A stretch of DNA of 64,000 bases from Liminaster sp045576355 (GTDB taxonomy: Bacteria; Bacteroidota; Bacteroidia; Bacteroidales; UBA3663): assembly GCA_045576355.1 (NCBI GenBank), contig JAZNGG010000052.1:1-64000 (forward strand). Reading direction: 5' to 3'. How positions within the stretch are numbered: the stretch's first letter is position 1; the number at the start of each line of letters is the position of its first letter. The translations under genes and the position numbers were made by a program. Under the pieces are notes generated by a model. The model saw only the letters and a list, made by a program, of their open reading frames with translations, ran no database searches and was not told where the DNA came from. Of this stretch, positions 36,436-46,291 are shown in pieces.

Positions 36436-37398
36436 TTATTTTTTAGATAGAAATGGTCGATATAGCTCCAATACTCGTGCGACTTTTTCAGCTCTATCCA
36501 TTTCCGAATCAACCCACTCTATTTTTATCCCACGCCGTTCCATCCCTCTAAACCATGTCATTTGGCGTTTGGCAAATTGGAATATGGCAATTTCTAACCG
36601 ACTCACCATTTCATCGTAGCTAAGTTCGCCAATCAGATATAGTGTTAAATACTTATATTCCAGACCATAGTATATCAAATCTTCGGGATTAATCCCTAAG
36701 TCTAATAATCTTTTTACCTCCTCAATCATGCCCGAAGATAGACGTTTTCTAAGGCGATCTGAGATGCGTTGACGACGCAAATCCCTATCTATATTAACAC
36801 CTATGACAAGACTGGGGACTGGAGGAAATGCTGTTAATGATGAAGCATGATTCTGATAATAATCTCGTATCTCGATTTCTCTAATAGCTCGTTTAACAGA
36901 GTCTGTATCTGTCTTATTATGAAGTGTCTTATAAGTAGATAAGATTTTTTCCAATTCTTCCAGACTCTTACCCGTTAATGATGCACGTAAATCAGGATTT
37001 TCCGGCACTTCGTGCATTTCATATCCTTTTAATATGGACTCCACATAAAGTCCGGAACCGCCACAAAATACAGGCACTTTATTTCGAGATCGGATGTCAT
37101 CATAAACTCTGTGAAAATCAGCCTGAAATTCATATATATTATACTTATAGCCAGGTTCTCGGATGTCAATCAAATGATAGGCAATAGGAAGCCCGGCAGC
37201 AGAGAAATAATCTTCTAAATCTTTTCCTGTCCCTAAATCCATCATTTTGTAAACTTGTCTCGAATCCCCACTTATAATCTCTCCCGCTAAAGCATCAGCG
37301 ATATCCACCGCCAATCGTGTCTTTCCGGAAGCAGTCGGACCAATAATCGTTATCATTGGTTTTTGATTTGTATTTAGATGAGAACTATGGTTTATCAT
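36436..37398 (-). CDS. miaA: tRNA dimethylallyltransferase (MiaA family)
   Basis: The 320-residue frame has the MiaA marks: P-loop IIGPTASGKTRLAV, then EIISGDSRQVYKMMDLGTGK, VFCGGSGLYVESILKG and the tRNA-binding end (FAKRQMTWFRGMERRGIKIEW). The enzyme adds a dimethylallyl group to A37 of tRNAs that read codons starting with U. Met15 (at 37356, MITIIGPT) is a likely alternative start. Bacteroidales often carry two MiaA copies and I cannot tell which this is. It is the last gene of a run with the SpoIID fusion and the glycosyltransferase, 28 nt after the former. Confidence 0.92.
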   Translation of the reverse strand: MINHSSHLNTNQKPMITIIGPTASGKTRLAVDIADALAGEIISGDSRQVYKMMDLGTGKDLEDYFSAAGLPIAYHLIDIREPGYKYNIYEFQADFHRVYDDIRSRNKVPVFCGGSGLYVESILKGYEMHEVPENPDLRASLTGKSLEELEKILSTYKTLHNKTDTDSVKRAIREIEIRDYYQNHASSLTAFPPVPSLVIGVNIDRDLRRQRISDRLRKRLSSGMIEEVKRLLDLGINPEDLIYYGLEYKYLTLYLIGELSYDEMVSRLEIAIFQFAKRQMTWFRGMERRGIKIEWVDSEMDRAEKVARVLELYRPFLSKK

Positions 37399-37426
37399 AT
37401 TTATAGCCTTAAAATCATCTGATTAT

Positions 37427-39550
37427 TTATTTTCTGGTTATCTTGGCTCCCTGGAAATAGTGTTTTAAAATCGAGCGATAATCATAGTCCTTCATACTCA
37501 TACACGCAGCTCCAATTTGACACAACCCTACTCCATGTCCCCAACCCGCTCCTTTTAGAACAAAAGTAATAGTTTCAGAATTATCGGAAGAGTTTAATGA
37601 AGATGTTTTATATTCATCTACAACAAAAGCAGAACTATAAAGATGAGATTCAGAAAGGGCTTTTCTGATTACTAATTCTTTACCTAAGATTACGCTCCCC
37701 TCACTTCCTTCGACAAGCAACTCATAAATTCTGCCCGATTTACCTCTTTTTAAGGGAGTAAGTTTTAAAATATCGCCCAATCCTAAATGCATTTTTTTCT
37801 CGATCAGCGAAGATAATTCAGACTGTGTGTACTTCACCTCCCAACGATAGAAATCATGGGTCGTATAGTCATAATTATTCAACACTTGTTTTAAAATCTT
37901 CTCATCCTGCGTATTACAGAACGGATGTATAGGAGGGTTTTCTATCCATTTGCGAGCATCGTCCTCTCTATCAAGTTGAAATTCTAAAACGGTCCCTTTT
38001 TCAGCATCAATAATGGGCTGCAAATAGTGATAGCTTATATCCTGCCAACAAACATCAAAACTTTCACTAACACCTCCACAGCATTTGGAGAAACGAGTAT
38101 CACATATCTCACCTCTCTCATCGACAAGGACTTCTCCACGAGTTTCTTCAATCGCTCTTGCTACTTCCGGAGAAGTGGCACGGCTGATGCCTTGATAACG
38201 CTGACAATGGTCATCTGCACATACATCATAGAGAGTATGGTCTTCCTGGTCAAACCAATAGACTATGCGCTTCACACCTTGATCGTCGTAAACTGAAGAT
38301 GGATTTGAAGGAGAAGAAATGGGATTGGTCACAGCAGTTTTATGTGCTGCTATTTGCCGAAGAACCCAAGAACGAGATATAATAGCGTGTGTTTTAAGAA
38401 GTTCTAAATTATTATTGGCAGACATTTCTGACGAAATAACGCTTTTTAAATACTCCTCAATCTGAATATAGTTAATGGCATGTAACAGACCATCGACAGC
38501 CGTAATTCTAAGTATGCCTCCAAATGTCTGATTTTCCTGTTGTTCCCAATGAAATTCTTTACCGATTGTTACATTGTGCAGTATAAAAGGAGAATTCATT
38601 TCCCAAATTTCACCGGTGTCTTTTCCATCGACCGACATTAAGTTTTCTCCGATATAAGAGACTTTACTTATCTTCCCTTTTGTCTCATATGTGATTTCCG
38701 GAGCATCGATAATGCCTACTCGCAAAAAATGCTCGTGACTACAGACTTGTGAAAAAATATCAAGGAGCAGTTCTCCTGTCATCTTCTTATAATCCTCTTC
38801 TCTGGATAACGGGACAAGACCAGCAAATTCTAATGAGGCCGGACTGATTAGGCACTTATCATCATAATTGACTGAGTCATATTGCCAGGGACGATGGCAT
38901 TTGCGATTTACGATTAACCATCTTAATTCTCGCTCTCCAAATTCATTTACATGTGTCCAGCATAATATATTTTTAAAATCAGAGTTTAAAATAGAAGGAC
39001 ATTCAAGGGTAACACCCATGCGAACTTGTTTTTCCATATCCCAAGATAAAAGTGGAACACTTGATTTCGGGACAGCCTGAAAATGCATATGGTCCGGTGC
39101 AGAAGCTCCGGAGCAAGCTCCATTGAAAAAAAGTAAATAATCGGGCAATAGATGGGCTAATCTGATCATATCATCCTTATGTCCATCAAAAGTTTGTTTT
39201 TGATGGGTTGAAGATACGATGGTGAAATGACGATTTACAATGGGATAAGGATTAACTAACAGTTCATATTCATGATCGGTAACATTATCTTTATATGAAA
39301 TATATCTTTGTTGTTGAGGACGATGGGAAGAACATAAAAAGCAAGGCCGTTCGACTACACCAGCCTGAACAGCAGCAGTGGCACTTTTTATACGGGAAGG
39401 ATTAAACTGAATCGTATAATCGCTTCCATCACAAGTAATCTTTCGTGTAAGAATCTTTTGTAGAGCTTTGTAATTCTGAGCACATAAGTCCCACTCATTA
39501 CATTGCAAATCGAAAAGTTCCTCTAACTGTAATTGTAAATTATCCATCAT
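37427..39550 (-). CDS. DUF4922 / SpoIID-LytB fusion protein
   Basis: This 707-residue protein has two parts. The first ~280 residues fit DUF4922, a HIT/GalT-like fold: RPCFLCSSHRP, PIVNRHFTIVS and the active-site-like PDHMHFQAVP. Such domains act as nucleotide phosphorylases or transferases. The rest is a SpoIID/LytB domain, with INYIQIEEYLKSVISSEMSANNNLELLKTHAIISRSW near residue 360-400, SCCGGVSE-like RFSKCCGGVSESFD, and GAGWGHGVGLCQIGAACMS near the end. SpoIID proteins strip stem-less glycan strands of peptidoglycan. There is no signal peptide, which is odd for a wall enzyme. Its start lies 2 nt after the glycosyltransferase stop. Confidence 0.88.
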   Translation of the reverse strand: MMDNLQLQLEELFDLQCNEWDLCAQNYKALQKILTRKITCDGSDYTIQFNPSRIKSATAAVQAGVVERPCFLCSSHRPQQQRYISYKDNVTDHEYELLVNPYPIVNRHFTIVSSTHQKQTFDGHKDDMIRLAHLLPDYLLFFNGACSGASAPDHMHFQAVPKSSVPLLSWDMEKQVRMGVTLECPSILNSDFKNILCWTHVNEFGERELRWLIVNRKCHRPWQYDSVNYDDKCLISPASLEFAGLVPLSREEDYKKMTGELLLDIFSQVCSHEHFLRVGIIDAPEITYETKGKISKVSYIGENLMSVDGKDTGEIWEMNSPFILHNVTIGKEFHWEQQENQTFGGILRITAVDGLLHAINYIQIEEYLKSVISSEMSANNNLELLKTHAIISRSWVLRQIAAHKTAVTNPISSPSNPSSVYDDQGVKRIVYWFDQEDHTLYDVCADDHCQRYQGISRATSPEVARAIEETRGEVLVDERGEICDTRFSKCCGGVSESFDVCWQDISYHYLQPIIDAEKGTVLEFQLDREDDARKWIENPPIHPFCNTQDEKILKQVLNNYDYTTHDFYRWEVKYTQSELSSLIEKKMHLGLGDILKLTPLKRGKSGRIYELLVEGSEGSVILGKELVIRKALSESHLYSSAFVVDEYKTSSLNSSDNSETITFVLKGAGWGHGVGLCQIGAACMSMKDYDYRSILKHYFQGAKITRK

Positions 39551-39552
39551 TT

Positions 39553-40944
39553 TTATCTTCCCTCTTTCTTTTGTCGTGCTAACAACTCAATCGTACGAAT
39601 CCGGTCTTTATATAAATTATTGGCATTTATACGCTCCTGAGGAAGAGAGGCATCACTATTCCCGCCCCAACGCCTACAATTATAGAGAGGCTCATAAATT
39701 CTCCCAATAATATACTCTCGACTCACTCTCAGCATTGCTGCATAATCTTCACCATAGCTCGTATTGGGCAATGGATGTTTCAGCAACAAATCCCGTCGAA
39801 AAGCCCGGGGAGCTCCTAACCCATTAATTCGTAACGCATTATTCATTCCATTATCAGGGGTCCATTCTCGATGGTCTATAACGCCCGGCGGAATCTCATT
39901 TAAATCAAAATCTGTCAAGCGATATGAGCCTACCAAAGCCATGCAATTCTGCTCTTTAAAAGCAGATACGACCTTTTGCAATACGTGCTCGTCAATATAC
40001 ATATCATCACTATCCAGCTGCACTACATAAGCTCCACAATGCTCCGAATGAAAGGCTTCATTCCAGCATCCTCCAATTTTCAAAGTACGGCTGTTGGGCT
40101 GTAAATGTATTAATCTTTGATCTTTTTCTGCTATAGTAGATAGTATCTCAGAGGTGCCATCCGTCGAATGATTATCGACCACAATGACATTAAAATCAAA
40201 GTCGCACTGCTGGACAAGAGCCGATTGGACTGCATCTGATATGGTCGTTACTCTATTATAAACCGGGATAACCACCGAGGCTAAGGGTCGTACCACCCCC
40301 TCGTTGCTATCACACACTGGGGTAGCTTCGTGTAAATTTGAGACATCGATCCAAGCACCAATTCTCTTCAAATGATGTGTAACAGCTTTTTCCATCTCAA
40401 TCTGAACAGAACGATTACGAGGATTGACATAATCGAATTGACTCTTTTCGCCTATAACCTCATTGGGATTGAAAGAATAAAGCAATTCATTAAGATGATA
40501 TGGCAAAGAAATCTCTGACAAAAGGAGGCGAAGTTCGTACCATGCAGCAAAACACCACTCTTTTTTCATAAGAGGGAAAACCTTATTTAAAACAGAAACA
40601 TCAATAAGAACCAAAGGTCCAAAATCGAAATCATCTCGCAGACTACCCTTTTGGTAATCTATCAGAAAATAATTAGACAATTGCCCATCGTTTACATGGA
40701 TATAGTCTGTGTATAAAAATGAAGCTCTCAGATCCTTAAGCACATTTTGCATTCTGGAGAGAGCCGTAGAATCAATTTCGATAATTCCATCTGCAAACGA
40801 TAGCAGTAAATATTGTACATCTTTTTCGTTAATAAGCTCTACCATCTTTCTGAGGGTGTCAGATGTAGCAATATTACTACCAATAGAAGTAAATAAGGTC
40901 GAAAATGGAGATAAATAAGCAGTGTTTGACAAGGTCATAATCAA
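39553..40944 (-). CDS. family 2 glycosyltransferase
   Basis: This 463-residue protein has a C-terminal GT2 domain. LASVVIPVYNRVTTISDAVQSAL opens the GT-A fold near residue 215, VVDNHSTDGT follows, and QLDSDDMYIDEHVL holds the metal-binding DxD-type motif. The N-terminal ~200 residues are a separate, less clear domain with LLLSFADGIIEID and FLYTDYIHVNDG. There are no membrane helices. It probably transfers a sugar to an unknown acceptor. It begins the operon with the SpoIID fusion and miaA, from a promoter at 41020-41051. Confidence 0.88.
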   Translation of the reverse strand: MIMTLSNTAYLSPFSTLFTSIGSNIATSDTLRKMVELINEKDVQYLLLSFADGIIEIDSTALSRMQNVLKDLRASFLYTDYIHVNDGQLSNYFLIDYQKGSLRDDFDFGPLVLIDVSVLNKVFPLMKKEWCFAAWYELRLLLSEISLPYHLNELLYSFNPNEVIGEKSQFDYVNPRNRSVQIEMEKAVTHHLKRIGAWIDVSNLHEATPVCDSNEGVVRPLASVVIPVYNRVTTISDAVQSALVQQCDFDFNVIVVDNHSTDGTSEILSTIAEKDQRLIHLQPNSRTLKIGGCWNEAFHSEHCGAYVVQLDSDDMYIDEHVLQKVVSAFKEQNCMALVGSYRLTDFDLNEIPPGVIDHREWTPDNGMNNALRINGLGAPRAFRRDLLLKHPLPNTSYGEDYAAMLRVSREYIIGRIYEPLYNCRRWGGNSDASLPQERINANNLYKDRIRTIELLARQKKEGR

Positions 40945-41019
40945 AAGCCTTAGATATTTTTGTGTCGTAAAGGGATTACCACATTATTGAGAATGAAATG
41001 TTATGTAACAATCACGAAG

Positions 41020-41051
41020 CAAAAGTACAAATAATTATCAATAAATACAAC
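41020..41051 (-). promoter_or_regulatory. promoter of GT2-SpoIID-miaA operon
   Basis: TACTTTTG (41027-41020) lies 20 nt after GTTG (41051-41048), which has three of four -33 matches. The predicted leader is about 70 nt. Confidence 0.55.
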
Positions 41052-41150
41052 AATCGGACAGAAATATTAAAACCCCAATCGGTCATCAGACCATCTGAGT
41101 AACTAAAAAAAACAGACAATCAGCCGATGAATTATAGTCTATGAATTAAA

Positions 41151-41180
41151 GAATGCGCACCAATCACTTGGGACGCATTC
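41151..41180 (-). terminator. terminator of FadL-type porin gene
   Basis: GAATGCG (41151-41157) pairs with CGCATTC (41174-41180), 53 nt after the stop at 41233. TTTAATT follows in the minus direction. Confidence 0.5.
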
Positions 41181-41232
41181 CGACTAATTACCTATAAACA
41201 ATTAAATTATGAAAACTTTAATCTATTTTAAA

Positions 41233-42561
41233 TTAGAACTTGTAGTCAAATGAAAGACCAAAAGTCTTGCTGGTACGTTCATAAGTTTTTGTACCGAATT
41301 TACCTGCAGCAGATACTAAATCCAGGTCATAATCCTCATAGAACGATTGCATATAACCGAAGTTGATAGCCATCTTCTCATTGATGTTGTACTCTAAACC
41401 TACACCGGTAGCCCAAGAGCTGCAGAAGAAGTCTGTATCGCTTTGGAAGGAGTCTGTTGTACCATCGTAATTAGTGCGTTGGCAACCGGCAGATACTGTC
41501 CATTTCTTATTGATGTCCCACTCCAAACTTGCCAAATACTCTTTTGTACAACCATCTAACAATTTCTGTCGGCCGTTAGCCATAGAAGCTTGTTCGTCAA
41601 AGTACTGATGATATTCGATCGTAGCACGCAAAGATGGAAGGATGTCGTAACCGGCAGCAACAAAGAGGATGGCCGGGATGTCAGCATCGGTCTTTACACC
41701 ATCTGCATAGGCTGCAAGAGGTCCGCTTCCATTTTCGGGTTGGCCTCCGATGGTGGCTGTCTTAGTCTCATTCTCCAATTCTACGGCAGTGTTGAACTCA
41801 TATTTTGCATTGAGTGAAAAATCACCCCACTTGGCAGAGAGGCCCAAAATAGGAGTCACACCAAAACCGGTCTGCTCACAATCCAAAGCGATACTTGTAA
41901 ATTCGTAATCGGCAGGCATGCCATTGGGAAGAGCGATTTTTGTCTTTGCACTCAAGTTTCCTTCATAACCTGCACTGATATAATTCATACGTGCTCCGGC
42001 AAAAGCTGACAACCAATCGGTTATTTTATAAGTGGCACCCAACTGAAAGCCATAGATTATCTTTGTACCATCCAAGGAAGATGTAATGTTATAAAGATCA
42101 GGGGTCAAGCCTGCTGCAAGGCTACTGCCCTGCACCAACATGTCAAACATGGCCAAACCATTATCGAACTTACATGTTCCACCACCACCTACGATGCCAA
42201 AATATGCCGAGAATACCCAATCCTGCTCTTTATAAGTAGCATATAAAGATGGAATTACAGGGGCTACAGCTTCACCAGTATATTTTTTGGAAATCGGGTG
42301 TTTGCCGGTCATATTATAATCAGCATAAATATTTCTGTCCTGGAAAGCACTCTGAATATTTAACTGAAGTGAGAAACCCTCATGTTGATTCCACATCAAA
42401 CCAGCAGGGTTGTAGTAAACACCATCAACATCTGATGTTGCACCACGTGCCATAGTACGCAAATATGCGGCACTCTGATTGGTATTAGTCACATAACCAC
42501 CGGCAAAAGCCGAAAATGTCATAGCACTAATAGCTGTACAAACTAAAAAAAGTTTTTTCAT
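41233..42561 (-). CDS. OmpP1/FadL family outer-membrane transport protein
   Basis: This 442-residue protein has a signal peptide (MKKLFLVCTAISAMTFSAFA) and then the N-terminal plug-like segment GGYVTNTNQSAAYLRTMARGATSDVDGVYYNPAGL, the signature of the family. The rest is a series of amphipathic strands fitting a 14-strand barrel, ending in the aromatic TFGLSFDYKF, the signal for outer-membrane assembly. FadL-type channels admit hydrophobic compounds such as fatty acids. The substrate here is unknown. A -7 box is at 42620 and a terminator hairpin is at 41151, so it is a single-gene unit. Confidence 0.92.
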   Translation of the reverse strand: MKKLFLVCTAISAMTFSAFAGGYVTNTNQSAAYLRTMARGATSDVDGVYYNPAGLMWNQHEGFSLQLNIQSAFQDRNIYADYNMTGKHPISKKYTGEAVAPVIPSLYATYKEQDWVFSAYFGIVGGGGTCKFDNGLAMFDMLVQGSSLAAGLTPDLYNITSSLDGTKIIYGFQLGATYKITDWLSAFAGARMNYISAGYEGNLSAKTKIALPNGMPADYEFTSIALDCEQTGFGVTPILGLSAKWGDFSLNAKYEFNTAVELENETKTATIGGQPENGSGPLAAYADGVKTDADIPAILFVAAGYDILPSLRATIEYHQYFDEQASMANGRQKLLDGCTKEYLASLEWDINKKWTVSAGCQRTNYDGTTDSFQSDTDFFCSSWATGVGLEYNINEKMAINFGYMQSFYEDYDLDLVSAAGKFGTKTYERTSKTFGLSFDYKF

Positions 42562-42619
42562 CTCTTAAAAATTGTTGTTTGATTTTTATTAAAGTATAAT
42601 ATTTTCTAATTTTCGACTG

Positions 42620-42627
42620 CAAAGGTA
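42620..42627 (-). promoter_or_regulatory. promoter -7 box of FadL-type gene
   Basis: TACCTTTG matches TAnnTTTG, 59 nt before the start at 42561. The -33 position is poorly matched. Confidence 0.5.
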
Positions 42628-43041
42628 TAGTGTGTTTTTTCTTTTCCATCCATTTAGTGTAAAAAAATAAAGCTCTTATGCACATATTTGGCATTTATGA
42701 GCAATAAATCACCATTTTAGGCTCATTCTTGTGCTAAAATGACAACAAAAAACCACAAAGACAGCGAATATAGAACAATAAATGAATCTGACCATGGACT
42801 GATTTCGCCAATGAAACAAACCCTACTATTTATAACATGGTGAAAGGTTTAACGGAAAGAAGTAGATTCTTACTTAAAAAAGTGAAAGTTTCTTACCTTA
42901 AAATTAAAGTGTTATCGGATTGTTTTAAATATAGAATTAGGACTTAAATTAATGAGTAGTAATATATATACATAGTATATACACGTTTTTTTACTACTTA
43001 TAAAACAAAGTAAAGTGTCGTAAATGGTGTTTTTTAGGCAT

Positions 43042-43115
43042 CGTGATGAAGATAAAACTACATCGCGATGAAATTTGAATTTCTACGCGATAAAATTCTA
43101 ATTTCTACGCGATGT
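43042..43115. repeat. 22-bp-period CGCG array, locus B
   Basis: CGCG cores at 43064-43067, 43086-43089 and 43108-43111 are spaced exactly 22 bp. A degenerate core CGTG lies one period earlier, at 43042. The first full unit is the perfect palindrome CATCGCGATG (43061-43070). The following two carry the core as CTACGCGAT, the reverse of the CATCGCGTAG form at locus A. The array lies in the ~990-bp gap between the FadL-type gene and the DUF5686 gene. The rest of that gap holds promoter and terminator elements but no gene. Confidence 0.7.
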
Positions 43116-43342
43116 ATAATTTTTAGGGTTTTTAGCGAGGTTTTTACACAAATTTGCTTTTTGTCTCCATCATCATGGCAAAATAAAATCTACGTATAAA
43201 CATACTTATATTATACATTTACAACTCTAAATAAATTTTTAAGTAAAAGAGAATGAGATTTGAAATCAGATAAAAATACTGAATGTAATAATCTACTTTT
43301 GACCATGATTATGCTGTATTTTGTCGTAACTCAAAGATAAAC

Positions 43343-43379
43343 AAAAAAGGGCTGACTTCCGTTTTGGAATGCCAGTCCC
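43343..43379 (-). terminator. terminator downstream of DUF5686 gene
   Basis: On the minus strand a stem of about 10 pairs with small bulges (GGGACTGGCATTCC with GGAAGTCAGCCC) is followed directly by six T. It lies about 175 nt after the stop at 43554. Confidence 0.65.
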
Positions 43380-43553
43380 TATCTCCTTTGTTATCGATTA
43401 AAGTATAGCAGACAACTCTATAACCAACTTTTTATAAGACTTTCTTATCCCACAGCGGAGTAAAATTTATCAATATTGAATATAGAGAACTCTCAAAGCG
43501 AAAATACATATAAGAGATGAAATCCATCGCAAAAAGTAATATACTTACGTGTT

Positions 43554-46148
43554 TTAAAATGTAAGGTGCATAGATACTTGCACACCATTCTTATTGATAT
43601 TCGGATGATCCAGATAAGAAAGGCGACGAATATAATCGACACGAAACACTTTAAAGATATTCTCTATACCCACAGCAAATTCCATATATGGCAATTTCCC
43701 CATTTTATATACAGAGTCTTCACCCGGGAAAACAAATAAGTCGGGATTACGGAAAGAGCCATCGACAAGTACTGCCCTGGGATTATTTTTATCAGAAAGG
43801 CTTCCTATTATTCCTCGATATGAGATGACCTCTCTCCACTTCAGACGTTTAAATAAAGGAATATTATTAAACACCCATCCATTGAGGAAATAGACCAAAT
43901 CCCAAGAGGCATATTCATCATTGACAAACTCCATTGGATTCATTTGCGAAAACGATTCACTCTGAATCGTATATGCCATATTTGCCGGAGGCAGGCAAAG
44001 CAATGTATAGGGAGAAGAGGTCCATACTTTACCTGCACGCAAATTAGTATCTACGTAGCCAAAAGCCGAGAGCCAAAAACGCTTTGAAAATTTAAACTCA
44101 GTACGCTGGAAATTAAAATCACTCCCTAAAACACCTTTCAATCCGATGGTGTGAGACAAAGAGAAGACGGGAGTCTGTTTGTTTACAGGAATACGAGAAG
44201 TACGAGACTGAAGAAAACGCTCGTTATGGGCAAAACGCAAATTGATCGTAGCCGTAGTCATGTCATAATGATTCAGAAACCGGTTATCCCCGACTCGCAT
44301 AAACTTTGTTAAATGAGTGGCATAATCCCGTCGGCTGTTCAACTGCAAATAATAACTAAACCCATTCCAATGCTCATGTGTATAGGTTAGTTCCATATTG
44401 CGCTCATAAGTGATTTTATCATCTTTTTGGCGCTTGATAGAAAGGAGAAAATTATCTTTTGAGGTCGAATAATCCTGACCTAAAAGTTTGGTATCATAAC
44501 TATATCGTGCGCGCAAACTATGTATAGGAAATTCGTTGGCGTGCATTTTTTTGCGTTTGAATGAATACTCGACACGACCTTCATACTTCAACTCTTTATC
44601 TTTTTCGCCATAAGCGACATAACCGAATCCAAAAAGATGAGGATTGAGCGTAGCTGTAGTGATACCACCAATACGGAAACGCCATCCCTCAAACGAGTTA
44701 TGACTTATCGTGCTATTGAGAGGACCCACTAAAGACTTATTTTCCTCATACGGTTTATCTCCGATCGGAACATACCCTTTAAACAGCATCGTAAGCACTT
44801 TTTCCCCATAGTAAAATAATGGCACCGTTCGCATTTCGTCAAGCATGGATGCTACACTATTTTTTTCAGTGTGTTGTTGCTCCCCTTTCCCATCCTGTCT
44901 ATGTTCCTTCCAAAATTCAGAATCTTTACTATGTAGATCTTTGGCTTCAATAACCGGTTCTAATTTGGTAAAGACGCGCTCTTCGGGCATAGGCTCAAAA
45001 GAGTAGTTCCTGTAGGCTGTCGTTCGATGTGCATAGAGACCCATCGTATTCTGTATGACATTCATCTCACTGTCAAATGTTTGCCTACTAACAATACGAG
45101 TACTATCTGCCAAACGATCGTAATCAATAACAATCTGCATATTTCTCACAAAATTCAGATTGATATCTGGGGGAACATTTAAGATGGCGCGTCTGACAAA
45201 AAATGTGGAATCTAATGGGATGTAGAGATGACCGATAAAGCCCATCGATTCGGGCAGCAATGGGGCAAAACCCAAATCTATGTGAGGTCCATGATTTTCT
45301 ACAATGATAGTGTCAAGAATATAAAACTTATAAAACGTGATGGCAAAAGAGGATAACGGACTGACGAATTTATTGGTAAATAGGTAAATGTCATTGTCAT
45401 TTAAATCTATTTCAGGAAAAACCTCAGTCTTCATCATTTGCACAATCTCGTTGGGCAACATATCGTCTAAACCTGCATGATTTACTGCCTCTATGACTTT
45501 CTTATTTGATTTAGGATTTTGTCTGTAATATAAAGTTTCCAGACGTTCATCAGAAGATATAGGCAATATCGGTGAACCGGAAAGCTGGGCAGTATCTATG
45601 TATTGAGAAATGAAAGGAAATTTTTTCTCCCACAATTCTCTCATAGCTCCATCAAAATTGTTGAACGAGTACACCATTTTGTCATAGCGTTCACACTTGT
45701 AATAATCATGTCGCGATGGGAGATTATCCTCCTTATGAGCTATGACTTGACGTGCCAATATCACCGCAGGATTATCTTTCCTACGGTAACGTTCTCTCTT
45801 GGGTTTGACCACAACTTCCTTCAACTCATAGTCTGACGGGGCAAACCGTATGGTGTGATTTCTCCCATATTTACCGACATTTAACTCTTTTGTCCTATAA
45901 CCGACACAAGAGACAATCAACTTTGCCCCTTGTTTCACCTCGATCTGAAATGTCCCTTGGCGGTCTGTAATAGTGCCATTGGCAGTACCTTTTTCCTGAA
46001 TCGTAACAAACTCCAACCTATCGCCCGAGATCGAATCCACGACGGTGCCGGTTATACGAATCGGACCTGCCCACAATGTCATCGGGAGGACAAGAAGTAT
46101 GATGAGAAGAAATAATGGTCTATATATGTACTTTGAGTTTTTAGACAT
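43554..46148 (-). CDS. DUF5686 / carboxypeptidase-regulatory-like outer-membrane protein
   Basis: From ATG 46148 the protein has 864 residues. A signal sequence (about residues 8-29, ending TLWAG) is followed by a CarboxypepD_reg-like beta domain (IRITGTVVDSISGDRLEFVTIQEKG..ISCVGY-type LIVSCVGYRTKEL) and a DUF5686 region with many barrel-like strands, ending VQVSMHLTF. I rejected the longer start at TTG 46169 because those bases form the end of a promoter -7 box, so the mRNA would begin downstream of it. Relatives are outer-membrane proteins of Bacteroidota with unknown role. It is expressed alone. Confidence 0.85.
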   Translation of the reverse strand: MSKNSKYIYRPLFLLIILLVLPMTLWAGPIRITGTVVDSISGDRLEFVTIQEKGTANGTITDRQGTFQIEVKQGAKLIVSCVGYRTKELNVGKYGRNHTIRFAPSDYELKEVVVKPKRERYRRKDNPAVILARQVIAHKEDNLPSRHDYYKCERYDKMVYSFNNFDGAMRELWEKKFPFISQYIDTAQLSGSPILPISSDERLETLYYRQNPKSNKKVIEAVNHAGLDDMLPNEIVQMMKTEVFPEIDLNDNDIYLFTNKFVSPLSSFAITFYKFYILDTIIVENHGPHIDLGFAPLLPESMGFIGHLYIPLDSTFFVRRAILNVPPDINLNFVRNMQIVIDYDRLADSTRIVSRQTFDSEMNVIQNTMGLYAHRTTAYRNYSFEPMPEERVFTKLEPVIEAKDLHSKDSEFWKEHRQDGKGEQQHTEKNSVASMLDEMRTVPLFYYGEKVLTMLFKGYVPIGDKPYEENKSLVGPLNSTISHNSFEGWRFRIGGITTATLNPHLFGFGYVAYGEKDKELKYEGRVEYSFKRKKMHANEFPIHSLRARYSYDTKLLGQDYSTSKDNFLLSIKRQKDDKITYERNMELTYTHEHWNGFSYYLQLNSRRDYATHLTKFMRVGDNRFLNHYDMTTATINLRFAHNERFLQSRTSRIPVNKQTPVFSLSHTIGLKGVLGSDFNFQRTEFKFSKRFWLSAFGYVDTNLRAGKVWTSSPYTLLCLPPANMAYTIQSESFSQMNPMEFVNDEYASWDLVYFLNGWVFNNIPLFKRLKWREVISYRGIIGSLSDKNNPRAVLVDGSFRNPDLFVFPGEDSVYKMGKLPYMEFAVGIENIFKVFRVDYIRRLSYLDHPNINKNGVQVSMHLTF

Positions 46149-46166
46149 AACATTGGATAAACACTG

Positions 46167-46174
46167 CAAAGATA
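46167..46174 (-). promoter_or_regulatory. promoter -7 box of DUF5686 gene
   Basis: TATCTTTG, exact TAnnTTTG. The mRNA should start near 46160, giving a leader of only about 12 nt before ATG 46148. This decides the start codon. Confidence 0.6.
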
Positions 46175-46291
46175 CTTATTTTTAATGTAACAGATTAGAA
46201 ACATCTCTTTAAAAGAGAATTATCTCACATTTTTTTAGTAAAATAATCCATAATTACCTTAGTACTCAAAATAAAGTTCTTGAGCTGTCTC

